From Elgaria multicarinata webbii (Eukaryota > Chordata > Lepidosauria > Squamata > Anguidae): 64,000 bases of DNA. Shown here piece after piece: positions 26,794-37,800 of this stretch. The notes beneath the pieces are model-generated. The model worked only from the letters and a program-made list of their open reading frames with translations. It was not told the origin of the DNA and searched no databases. The stretch is taken from positions 35,011,501-35,075,500 of the forward strand of contig NC_086183.1 of assembly GCF_023053635.1 (NCBI RefSeq), read 5' to 3'. The first letter of the stretch is position 1, and each line of letters begins with the position of its first letter. Position numbers and translations under genes: made by a program.

Positions 26794-27564
26794 CTTATGG
26801 CCTGACTGGAGACCACCAGGAGAACAGGCTTCAGTGGGGTGGCCCCCCCTTTCTTCGGAACTCCCTGCCCCTGGACGTCAGGCAGGTGCCAGCATTGTCC
26901 TGCTTCTGGCTCTTCCTAAAAACAACTCTTTTCCAGGAAGCATTGCTCAACCAACAAGACAAAGTCATTCCATTTTAAAAAGAACAATTTTAATGTGGTG
27001 TTTTGATCTTTCTTTTTCTTTTCCTTCTTCCCGTTTTACCTTTATGTTCCCCACTCTGGAATGTGGACTTAGATATGGAATGATATAGAAACGTTGTAAA
27101 CAAAAGGGGGCCCGGCTGGGGAAGGCGGATTTCTGCGCAGCACCTCGATGTTTGAGTCCTTTTCAAACATGTTTGTGTCACATTCAGAGGAGACCGTTCT
27201 GCCCTGATTAATTGCTCTGCACCTTCCTCCTAGAAGGCAACAGCTGGAGCCCTGCACCAAACCATTGATTAGTAGCGCCGCAGCCTCTTCCCCAGGGTTT
27301 TTTGACGGTTTACGGAGGCATCTCAGGCTGGTTATGCACCTGTGAAGGGATGGCGAGTGAGGTGGAAAGATGTAGACCAGGGAGGGCAGGTGGGAGATGT
27401 GGGCGTGCAGTCCAGCGCGGCCAGGGGTCCTGAGGCGTGCTCTGGGACTGGGGGCTACTTCATCATCCAGCAGCCCAAAACTTTGTTACTTTGAAGAGCA
27501 GCCAGGACAGTGAGGGTGAAAGCTTAACCTGTTGAATTTCTCCAAGGCATGTCACTGTAAAAAG

Positions 27565-27700
27565 CCTAGGCCAGGCTTCCTCAACCTGGGGTGCTCCAGA
27601 TGTGTTGGACTGCATCTCCCAGAATGCCCCAGCTGGGGCATTCTGGGAGTTGTAGTCCAACACATCTGGAGCACCCCAGGTTGAGGAAGCCTGGCCTAGG
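27565..27700. repeat. 136-bp near-perfect palindrome (MITE-like)
   Basis: Two 68-bp arms meet with no spacer at 27632/27633 (centre CCAGCTGG); I count two mismatches between arms. The sequence (CCAGATGTGTTGGACT, AACTCCCAGAATGCCCC) belongs with older, diverged palindromic copies near 2300-2400, 11972-12065, 30208-30296, 41600-41752, 52205-52290 and 57436-57520. Confidence 0.85.
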
Positions 27701-30207
27701 AGGCTGAAATGCCAGAAAAGTCAAGGGCAAAGGGAGTGTTTAATACCATAAAAGAAGTCTGACCTGACCCCGTCCCAGGTCCTTCAGGGAAATTTGCTAC
27801 AAGGTAACAGAGATCTGTACATAGCCAGGGAGACTGGGGGCCACGAAGCTGCTTTCGCCCCAAGTAATCCAGCGCCCGCCCCCCCATTAATAAGCAGGGC
27901 TTTTAGGCAGATGGCCCCCAACCTCATCACCGGCATCTCTGTGCTGAGAAGTTAAGCACAGTGCTCAAATTACATGGGGGGGGGACAGTGCGGGACACAC
28001 ACCCCTTACCCTTTGTGTTGGCTGCAGCTGGCGGAGTCAGGGAGCAGTTGGGGGGGGGGCAGTGCACGGCTTTAAGGGCCGTCCCAAATCTGCTCACACA
28101 ATTCAAGCACTGGTGGAGCCAAGGCCGGCCCAAGCCCCGCGTAGGCGCAAAAGGAGGCCACCATCTCAGGGGTTGGGGGCAAAACTGCAGGTGCCACGTG
28201 AAACAGGGGAGACACCTGTGGCTGCCAAAGAGGCAGAGATGGAGAATATGCACCCAGCATTAGGTTCGAATTGGGTCTGCTCAGGCAGTGCCCCTGGGCG
28301 TACACAGAGTGGCTTTCCTCAGCAGCACTGAGCAAACAACACAGCCCACGCCATACACCTGAGAGCTTCCAAGTGAGGAGCACCTTGAGCCCCAGCACCT
28401 CTCTTTCCAGGAAGTGGCCGTTTCTCTCGCTGTGGAGCCTCACTGGCCGCTTCCAGCCGAGGGTGGCAGCCTTGAGCCAGCTTTGCCGAAGGGGAAGCAG
28501 AGGAGGCCGCTGGAGGCAGCTCAACTTCTTGCACCAGCCCTGTGGCGAAAGCAGGAAAAGCCTGACGCGGGGGGGGGGGGGCGGCGGCGGGACTTTGGGG
28601 GCTGGAGAGGGATGCCAGGCTGGGGCCCGCTGCTGGATAGCGGAAGCAACGGCTGGGAGGCAGAACTGAAGACGCCCCAAGACTGGCGGGGGGCGGGGGG
28701 GGTTGCTCGACATGCGGCCTTGGGAAGTGCGGCTGCCGCACCCTTCCCCTTCCTTCTCATCTTGCGGGGATTTTTCAGGCGGGATTTCCCAAAGCTCCCG
28801 CGCTCTTCCCCCCTCTGGACGCAACCGGTGAATTTCCCCAACAGACTCCAGCCCCAGAACTGGCATGGCAACACCAAGCCTCCGCCCTTGAATCTATGCC
28901 CAGGAATACGGGGAGTAAAACAAGCTAAAGGTGCCCCTGAGCATGCGCAGAGTTGCCACAGCACCACACAGAGTGAGCAAGCATCACTTGCTGCCTAACC
29001 CTTCGAAGCCAGAGCCAGCCGACCCAAAATGAGAAGCGAAGCGCTGCGTGGAAGAGACGGCTTCAGGGCAGCGCTTCTCCATGGGTGCAGCGTACCTTTG
29101 CCTCCCATCCTGCCAGGCCGCCAGAGGACACACGCGGCTTGCTTTTGCTTTCTGGCATGGGTTTCACTCTCCTTTCTTTTTCTCGTGAACTGCCTGTCCT
29201 TCGGCTACAGGGCAGGATGCAAACGCACGAAGCAAATAAGCAGGACACAGCCCCCCCTCCCCCCGGTTAGGAATAGTTCTGTGGGATCATGGTCCCCTCT
29301 TCGGGTCAGGCCCATCCGCCCGCAAGCGGCATCCGACCCAAAGTATATCCAGGCCGCTGGCAGCAAGACAGAAAGGGGGGGGGGGGAGCTTTTTCATCTA
29401 GCCTTTTTTCAATTAAGTCATTGTTTTCATGTTCTTTTTATTATTATTGTTGCTTGAAGGGTTTCTTGTTTCCTATGGCTGTGCACGGCCGTGGTGGTTT
29501 TTTGGCGAATAAGGTGGCATGGAAACGTTAATAAATAACAACCCTGTGGCAGCGATCCGACACGTGCCAGCCTGGGGCCACCCCGTCCTTTCCTCTCGCC
29601 CACACCCACGCCCACGCCCACCCCGGTTGGGCTGAAAAGCAGCCAAGCCAAGCCAAGCCAAGCCAAGAGAATCTGGGGCAACGGGGAAAACGCAGCAGTG
29701 AGGCCAGGCCAGCCAGAGCGCGGAGCGGAGGCGGCGAGGCGGGCCCGCCCTTCCCGAGGATGCGGGTCCAAGCAGGGCTCTGGCTCCGACGACGGGGGCT
29801 TGCACGGCCCACCAACTGCAGCTCCGGCTGGGAAGGGATGGCGGAGCCCCGAGGGCACGGCCTGGGCAATCACACGCTCCAAATCCAGGCTGCAGGCGTG
29901 GGCCTCGGGGATGCCCTGAAAGGCCTAGCCTTGCCACCGATGCAGCTGCCAACTCGATCACAAGGGAGCGGCCTGACCAAGGCGAAGCCTGGCACCACGG
30001 GGAGAACAGCTAATCCACCTCGTGGGAGGCAGCTGGAAGGCAGCCAGCCCGGGACACAAGAGGCATCACTTAAGGGGAGGGGGGAACTCTGCCGCACTGG
30101 AGTCTGGGGGAGGTGTGGGGTAAAGCTGTCCCCTCTTGCCGGGGGGGGGAGGTACTGGAGACCCTCCTTTCTCCCCCCTCCACGCACACAGCCGTTTTCA
30201 CACACAC

Positions 30208-30296
30208 CCCAAATGTGTTGGACTGAAACTCCCATCCTCACTGTCTGGGAATGATGGGAGTTGTAGTCTAGAAGATGCCAGGGTGGGGGAGGCTTT
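30208..30296. repeat. Diverged copy of the palindromic MITE
   Basis: ATGTGTTGGACTGAAACTCC on the left pairs with GGGAGTTGTAGTCTA on the right, with GGGTGGGGGAGGC after it. Confidence 0.55.
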
Positions 30297-33200
30297 GCTA
30301 GACGGGCAGCCGAGGCTTGGACAAACTCATGAGGGACAGCTTTGCCAGAGGAACCCGCAGGCACCCCTGAAATCTCCAGCCAGGAATGTGGTGGGATCTT
30401 TCTGGGAGAGTCGTAGAGAGGAGGGGGGAGCGTGTGGGGCTGGGGGCCTCTTCTCCAGCACTTTGTTGCCCAAATCAGTGCTGCACAGCCCCTTCCTTCA
30501 AACGCCTTCCCCCAATCCCCTACATGGGGGCAGAGTCTAGTCGCCTGGCAGGGAGGAAAACACTCTGCACATGCTCAGAGGGGAGGATATCCCATTAACG
30601 CTCCACCTACTCTAAAACCTGGCATGAGTGAACCCAGCTCAGAATCAAGCACAGCTGAGGATAGACCCAGCTCAGCAGCAGGGTGGAGTGGAGGATGGGT
30701 TGACCCCAGCTGGACCTGGGTTCAAGTCCCACCTCTGCTATGGATGCAGCAAGTCGCTCAGAGTGAGTGCCAGCCTCTCAAGCCTGTCCACCTAAGCAGG
30801 AAGTGTGTGCACAGCCCCGCAAGGTTGGCGTAAAGGTGAGCAGTGCAGGCATAGCAGAAGGGCTTTACACACTGGGCATGAAGAATCTGGCGTGAGGCGG
30901 TCTGCGTCACTCCCAAGCAGGGACCCTCAGGAGCGCGCGTGCATGCGTGCACACACCGCCCCCGCCCCACACCTAAAAGGTCAGTGGCCGCATCCACAGG
31001 GGTGGTTTTTGCGAAAGTTTGCAAACTCCCTGGCAGGCAGAGGGAAAGGGCTCATCCGAAAGCATTCCCAAATTCACCCCACCTAATCCACTGTCTCTTG
31101 CTCCCTAGCCCAGCAATTGGGGGGGGCAGGATCCTGGAGTCCACCCCCCCCAGGACTCTCCCAGTCCTTCCTTCCTTCCTTCCCCCTGCACAGGCCCCTA
31201 CAGGCCCTCCTTGCAAGGCCAGCGGGGACGGCGGGGGTGTGTGTGTGCAGGGTGAGGCCCAGAGAGAAGCAGGAACAGCCTGTCCCTGCCAAGCACAGCC
31301 GGAGTCTGCTGGCGCTCAGGGGCAGGGTGCAGCTGGGCACTTCCTCCTCCTCCTCCATCAAGTTGGATCCTGCAGCCAGGCAGGGAGAGGCAAGCAGCCT
31401 GCCATCCCCAGAACGCAGCGCAGGTGAGGAGCCAGGCTCCCAAGCCACTAGGTGTTACTCCCCTCTCAAGAACCCAGGAGTCCTGCCTCTCAGGCCCAGA
31501 GGAGAGGCGGCGGGCAGGTTCCAGGGATCCTTTCCCAGCTCTGAAGGGAGTGGGGTGCAGGGTTGAGGAGCCCGGATGCCTGGGTTCTTTCTTTCCTCAG
31601 TGAAGAAGCCCACCAGCCTGGGCCTTGCCCCCGATCACTGGAGAGACCCACGTCCCTCAACCGGCTTCCTCCCCAACTCTGACCCAAGAGGCTACCCATG
31701 ACGCCAGGAGAAGAAACGCACCGGGGGGGGGGGATTGCCCCCCAGCCGCTGTGGTGAGGAAAGTGCACTTTGCACATGCTCAGAGGGGCTCTCATTCTAG
31801 CTACTTCCTTCTAATCCAGGGCTGAGCACTGAACTCTGACCACTGGTCCCACCAAGAATGCATCCAGGCGTGGGGCTCTGGGCGCCAACCACCGGAAGGC
31901 CTCGTGAGCCTACTCCACCTTGCCCTCCGTAACGTTTTTTTGTGGAAATAGGAAAGGTGGGAGAAACAATGGGAGCACATGGCCGGGGTGGGTGGGTCCT
32001 GCATCCCCCAACCCCAGAGAGGCGCTCTGCACATGCTCCAAATGGGAAGGCCCAGCTCCCATCCACCCTTTCCTGTGGAGCCGCTGGCTTTGGGCCCCAT
32101 CGGCACAGCCCTGTGGCGAGCCCCCCCCCCCATGCACCCATGTGCCCATTGCCCTCTAGGTGTTGGCGCTGCTGCCGTCAGGCCGGGCACTGTGCCAAGC
32201 GGCTGCCTTTGAACCACCGATAAGATGGCGACAACCAGGCAGGTGGAGCCTTGTAAAAACATCTCTGGCACGGGAGGAGGGGGGGTAAGAACTCTCCCAG
32301 GAAGACACTTCCGGGACCTGGGAGTCCTGAGCGCCAGCCGCCCCCTCCCGCAAGAGGGAGGAGGGGTGAAACGACAGAGGGTGGGGGAGGCCGTGTTCCG
32401 GGGCAGGAGCACAATCTCCGGAAAATCCAGACCTGGATGGGTGAGAGGCAGGCTGGAGCCAGGACGCCTGGGTTCAAGGCCCTTGGCCCCGTGCCCATCG
32501 TTCTCTGCTCCCCACCCCCACCGCAGCCGGCTTCTCTTTTCAAGAGCGAAGCGAACTCTGGCAAAGACACCGCCTCGCCACAGGGGCAGGTGAGGGTGTC
32601 CCCTTGCTCTCGAGCAGGCTGGCAAGGGAGAGGCGCCGTGGCCCGCCTGCATGCCAGGGCAGAAGGGCACCGGAGCCACAGCCCCCCAGGGAGACCTGCG
32701 ATGGGTCGTGGGCAACAGCCTACTCTCTCTCTCTCGCACACACACACACACCCCTGGATGGTCAGGGGCCAGCACAATCCAAAATGGACCTTGCCCGTGG
32801 AGGAAGCACAGAGCCCATCTTGCAAAGGACCCCCCTGCCCCCCCCCCCACAAAAAAGACTAGTTGGACAATGCCATCAGACACACCTCCGATCCAGTTCT
32901 AAGGGACAAACATCCAAGGGCTGTGTCTAATCACTGGGGCTCAACAGCCCTCTCCAGGTTCTCAGAGGCACCCTCTCCCATTCAAGGGAAGGGCAGCTTT
33001 TAAGCCTGGCCCCGGCGGGGGGGGGGGTGGAGGGGGAGAGGGAGGGGGGAGAGGGAGGCCAGCCAGCCAGCCAGCCAGCCGCCACGGGGGTTTCTATTGC
33101 CTTCTTATCTCTCTTTCCTTATCTTCAACCAGTCAGCTGTGCTTTGTTGAGTCACCCTCTCCTGGCCTTGGCCAGCAACTCACAGTTGTGGTGTGTATGT

Positions 33201-33417
33201 GTGGGGAGAAACAGTTCTTCTTTAAAGGGTCCAGGTGGACGAGAGAACTGCCCCCCCCCCATACACACTTAAACTCACACTTCCCTGGCCTTAATAGAGA
33301 TGTATCACCATCCTCCATTCCTGTAAATAACGTTCCATTTTTAAGCCCCATAACATGGTGTGAAGGGCAAGATTCAGGCCTAGGATAATGGAAGCCACAC
33401 ATTTAAAGTTTAGTGAC

Positions 33418-33435
33418 CTCTGAGCACATGCAGAG
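33418..33435 (+). repeat. 18-bp short interspersed motif, best copy
   Basis: CTCTGAGCACATGCAGAG, followed by TACTTTCCCCTCCTCAGTGA and ATAACTA. Other plus-oriented copies: 3324-3341, 7098-7115, 7225-7242, 7349-7366, 28935-28952, 42862-42879. Minus-oriented: 910-927, 4373-4390, 5273-5290, 30563-30580, 31768-31785, 32025-32042, 38324-38341, 39532-39549, 44061-44078. The better copies share GTGC before and TTCCCYCY, then GTAACTA after, so the unit is about 50 bp. Confidence 0.6.
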
Positions 33436-34339
33436 TACTTTCCCCTCCTCAGTGAATAACTAGAGCATCACACACACAGCTGTTTCCTCACACTCCTTCA
33501 GGGAAGTCTCCCTCTGGCTGAATGGAGGGACACCCCCACCTTGTGCTACAAAAACTCTGCTTCTTATTTGGGGGGGGGGCAGGGGCAGAGAACATTAATT
33601 CTGTTGCGCATTGCTGCTGAAGCACCAAACCCCTTTCCTCACCTCCCGCAGCCCCCTCAGCTGTGGAAGCCGCTCACAGCAGAAGCCTGCACACACAGGA
33701 GTGAAAAGGAAAAGGTTATCTTTTTATTGTTTCCATATGAAAAACAAACAAATATCAGGTAGATTTTTGCCCCTAAAGTACAGAAATTGTCCAGTGTAAA
33801 TTGCAACCTAGAGGTGGGGGGGGGCTGTTCTCTCTCACACGTGGAGCAACAGTCGTGCATTCCCTCTCTGGGCTGCAGCAAAGTTTACAAGGGCCCCCAC
33901 CCTCCCACCCTGGCTGGATCAACAAGAGAGTCCATCAGCTTTCATAATTTTCCAAAGTTCTGCTAGTGCACAAATCTCCAAGATTTTCTAAGATGAAGCG
34001 GGGGGGGTGTATTTGAGACAGAGGTTCAAACTGTGGCAGGCCCTCCCCTTCCACGTCGGAAGCCTGGGGCATTTTTGCCTGCCAACAGTTCGATCTGGGA
34101 AAGATGGACACCTGCAGAATGCCCAGGTCTGGCAGCAGGAAAGCTGTGCTCATCTCTGGGAAAAGCAGGCTGGAGTGATGGAGGTCCCCAGCAGCTGGGC
34201 CCCAGGCTCGAAGGAGCCTGAAATGGAAAGAGAAACCAATAATGGGAGAGTGAAGTTCCTCCTTCCCACAACCTCAATGGAAAGAAATGGGGGCTGCGGG
34301 GGGGGGGGGTGTGGATAAGTACACAGTCCTGCAGTAGAG

Positions 34340-34793
34340 CATGTTCAGAGGAGGGCAACCAGGGTGATCAGGGGTCTGGAACCAAAGTCCTACGAAGAGA
34401 CTGAAAGAACCAGGCATGTTTAGCCTGGAGAAGAGAAGATGGAGAGGAGACATGATAGCACTCTTCAAATACTTAAGAGGTTGTCACACAGAGGAGGGCC
34501 AGGATCTCTTCTCGATCCTCCCAGAGTGCAGGACACGGAATAACAGTCTCAAGTTAAAGGAAGCCAGATTCCAGCTGGAGATCAGGAAAAACTTCCTGAC
34601 TGTTAGAGCAGTACGACAATGGAACCAATGACCTAGGGAGGTTGTGGGCTCTCCCACACTAGAGGCCTTCAAGAGGCAGCTGGACAAGCATCTCTCGGGG
34701 ATGCTTTAGGGTGGATTCCTGCACTGAGCAGGGGGTTGGACTCGATGGCCTTGTAGGCCCCCTTCCAACTCTGCTATTCTATGATTCTAAGGA
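34340..34793 (+). mobile_element. CR1 LINE 3' end, longest copy
   Basis: It runs from CAGAGGAGGGCAACCAGG through the last codons of the reverse-transcriptase ORF (frame with KEARFQLEIRKNFLTVRAVR and a following QWN) to the 3' terminus TTCCAACTCTGCTATTCTAT and GATTCTA. It is 5'-truncated, as is usual for CR1. Confidence 0.85.
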
Positions 34794-35141
34794 CCGCCCA
34801 CCCCTCAGGCCTGGACCAGAGGAAAGGGAGGAGATGCAGAGCACCCTGGCACTGATCCGCAGACCCCTGGAGCACGGACTCAGCACCGGCTTTCGTCTTG
34901 AGAGGAAGGCAAGGCACACGCAGGGGACATTTCATTGGAAACATGAAGCCGCAGAGGTTCCCCCCACCCCAAAGCATCTCAAGATCAGAACTCAAAGTTG
35001 CAGATTTTCTTTGAAACTTCACTAAATTGCACATTCTTGTAACGAACAACATTCCCTAGCGGACTCCATCACCTTGCTCCACTGGGGTGGGGAGGACTGA
35101 ACAGGAGAGGGAGGAAGGGGCCGGTTTCATCTCATTCTCAT

Positions 35142-35146
<5 letters not shown>

Positions 35147-35187
<41 letters not shown>
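35147..35187. repeat. (CT)n microsatellite
   Basis: About 20 CT dinucleotides, upstream (left) of the Rho-like gene's last exon. Confidence 0.9.
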
Positions 35188-35190
<3 letters not shown>

Positions 35191-35973
35191 CACACAATGT
35201 GTAAAAATTTCTGTGCACGGTGGGGGCAGGAAGAGCTTCTATTCAGCATCCCTCCAGCATGGAGAGAGGGGGGGGGATATTTGTCATCAACCCCTTTTAC
35301 CTGGGAAGCTGGTTCTTAAACCAAGGCCTACCCATGAGCCCCTGGGGCAGGGTGCTCAATCCTGCCAGCCAACAGCTACATCTCCTGTCAGCTAGCAGGG
35401 CAGGGGCCGTACAGGTGTGCATGCATGTGCACGCATAACTCAGTGAGCTGAGATCTGGGAATCAAGGTGGGCAGGGTGGGAGTGAAAGCTTCTCCCCCCC
35501 CCCCCCATCCTCCAAAAACCATCTCTCCCAGCTGATCAGCTGAACTGTGGGGAGAAGTGGGGGCAGCTCCGGCAGCTTCATGGGCTCCACGCGGGTTGTG
35601 CGCTCCTGCGCTAGGAGCTGGGCAGGGCAAACGTTGCCGTTAGGAGTTCCAAGCTGCATTCACCCGAGAGGGCTGAGGGAGGCAGGTTTGGAGGTCCCAC
35701 TCTCAGCCAACGGGCGCCGCGGGGGGCGCTGCTCCAAAGCCAACGCAGCCCCGCCTCTGCGCACCCAGCCCCCAGGGCGGCTTCCCACGGGCCAGGGAGG
35801 CGCTCCAGCCCTGCCCTGGCAGTCCAGTCTCTGAAGCCCAGCATGGGAGCAACCCTGCCAGTCAGCAGAGCATTGCATCGCAGAATCGCCTCCCCCCCCC
35901 CCATTGCGGGGAAGACCCGCAGTTCGAGGCCCGGGTGCCCAGGAAGTCCCGCCTCCCGGAGGGGAAGCAAGGG

Positions 35974-37428
35974 CTACCGCACGCACACGTACTTCCTCCA
36001 CCAGGCCTTGGAAAGGGTCCGGATGCAGCTGGCGGTGCTCCTGCGGGCCCTGGAGCCGGGGGGCTCGGCGTGCCGCAGCCCTGCCGTGATGGCCGTGTCG
36101 AACACCTCCTTGAGGTTGTGCTGCGTGAGGGCCGAGCACTCCACATAGCCCACCAGCCCCAGCTTCGCAGACAGCGTGCGGCCAGCGGCCGGAGGCACCG
36201 GCTTCTCCTGGCGGCGGGGAGAGCGCGATCAGCACCTTGACGTCCTGCCGCAAGTCCGACTGTGTGCCCACCAGCAGCACCGGCGTGCCCGGGCAGTGGC
36301 GCCGTACCTCCGGGTACCACTTGTCCGCAATGTTTTGGAAGGAGGTGGGGGCCACCACGCTGAAGCAGAGCAGGAGGACGTCCGCCTTGGGGTAGCACAC
36401 CTGGCGCAGCGTGTCAAATTCGTCCTGGGGGGAGGGGGAGAGGCATAGGGAAAGGCAGGTGAGCGAGGCCCCGTGCTGCCGCCCTGCACTGCAGCCAGGG
36501 CCGTGCTTCCCTGGACAGGGGGTCTTCAGGCACAATCCGAGGGGCACACGTGGATGGAAGGGAGCCCTACAGCTGGCCATACTCCCCAGCAGTTGCTGGG
36601 AGTTCTGGGACTTCTTTCCATTCCAGCCTTGCAGCAGAGGGAACTCAGGGCTCCCTGCTCCCCAGCCCCGGTGGGTTGAAGCTCAGCTCAGCGGGAAATG
36701 GGAAGTGCAGGGGAGCTCCCTGCTCCTCAGAAGGCCCCGATGCCTTGTCCCTGCGAGCCCTGGCTCCGCTACACCGCTGGCCGCACGGCCCTGCTTGCTC
36801 TCCCCGATGGGGAGTCCCTGGAGTTGGCCTGGGGGCAAAGAAGGGGCTCCATTAGCGAGAGGGGAGGGAGCTCTGCATCGCCCCTCCCTGGTAAGCGGGG
36901 TCCCAATGTGGCGAAGGCGGCAGGGGACCGCGGCGCGGCGCGCGGCGGGGAGAAGGGGAGAGGCTTACCTGCCCCGCCGTGTCGCACAACTGGAGCCGGA
37001 TCGGGGCGCCGTCCACTTGCACCACCGCTAGAGAGGAGCAGAAAGGCGTTCAGGGAGGGGAGGGGAGGGGAGGGGGGTTCTCCGCCCGGCCCAGGAGTCT
37101 CTTCTCCCTGGCTCGAAGCAGCCCGGCACCACCAGGGCACCCGGGCGCGCCGGCCCTCCCCTCCTCGCCGCTCTCCCCCCCCTCCCGTGGCCAAGCGCCC
37201 AGCCGGGGGCTGCGGGGGGCCTTGCGTACCGGAGAAGCGGTCGAGGGCGGTGGGCACGTAGCGCGCCGGGAAGCCGTTGGTGCTGTAGCTGAGCGCCAGG
37301 CTGGTCTTGCCCACGGCGCCGTCGCCCAGCAGCACGCACTCCAGGCCGCGCAGCAGCAGCAGCCGGCGCCGGGCCCCGCGGGGGCCGCGCGGGGGCACCG
37401 GCGGCAGCGCCTCCTCCTGCGGCGCCAT
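35974..37428 (-). CDS. RHOU/RHOV-type Rho GTPase, three exons, one frame break in the last exon
   Basis: Atypical Rho GTPase of the Wrch/Chp group (cytoskeleton and adhesion signalling; constitutive cycling in RHOU). Exons: 37230-37428, 36969-37027, 35974-36424, with GT-AG junctions. The N-terminus [16 protein letters not shown] is proline-rich like the SH3-binding extension of RHOU. G boxes: [10 protein letters not shown], effector loop [10 protein letters not shown], then [20 protein letters not shown] and [21 protein letters not shown], and [20 protein letters not shown]. The [13 protein letters not shown] and CFSVV-x-P blocks are closer to RHOU than RHOV. It ends [11 protein letters not shown], where RHOU ends KSWWKKYCCFV. 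About 235 residues. Between VLIAL and EKPVP there are 13 nt where RHOU has 12, so the frame shifts once at 36208-36220; elsewhere it looks conserved. Human has no gene at this place. Sequence error, a very recent null allele, or a dead gene are open. Confidence 0.85.
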
Positions 37429-37800
37429 CGGGCGCGGGGCGGGGTGGTGCGGGGCGGTGCGCCGGGCCCGACCGCTCCGGCTGCGCGCCCGCGGCTCTGC
37501 TGCGGCGGCGGAGGGCCGAAGCCGCCTCTTGGCCCGGCCCGCCTCCACGCCCAGCGGGACGCGCCCCCGGGGGCGGGGTCTGCGCGGCGCCCTGCACCGG
37601 GCGCGCTGCGAGTTTTCGACGTGCGGGCCGAGGCGCACGTGGAGGGGGGCCCTTCCCGCGGCTTGCCCTGGCGCCGCGCGCGGGGCCCGCCGAGGGGAGA
37701 GGGGCAGCGCCCCGCTGGGCTTGCAGGGGGCCCCGGCCAGGCAGGGCTGAGGAAGACCCCGCCCGCCGCGAGCCTGGGCAGCGGGGGCCAAAGGGCCCTT
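37429..37800 (-). promoter_or_regulatory. CpG island upstream of the Rho-like gene
   Basis: Extremely CpG-rich sequence with a GC-box (GGGGGCGGGGTC, near 37570) directly upstream of the first ATG. No TATA box seen. Promoter status is inferred. Confidence 0.5.

Larger units (their letters stand above)
25621..35973. other. Intergenic RAB4B to Rho-like gene: repeats, no gene seen
   Basis: Besides the listed SINE, MITE, LINE and CR1 copies, this holds 18-bp short repeats (28935-28952, 30563-30580, 31768-31785, 32025-32042, 33418-33435), a CT tract (35147-35187) and many G/C homopolymers. Long open frames (for example 31801-32883 minus) have no recognisable domain or splice structure. A minus-strand AATAAA at 33728-33723 could end the Rho-like 3'UTR, about 2.2 kb after its stop. 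Confidence 0.6.

Noticed and set aside
31801-32883. Minus-strand open frame of 360 codons
   Set aside because: No recognisable family, low-complexity composition and GC-driven openness. No supporting splice sites or CpG-island start.
34333-34350. Apparent further copy of the 18-bp motif (GAGCATGTTCAGAG)
   Set aside because: It is part of the CR1 sequence that starts here (GTTCAGAGGAGGGCAACC), so it was not counted in the family.
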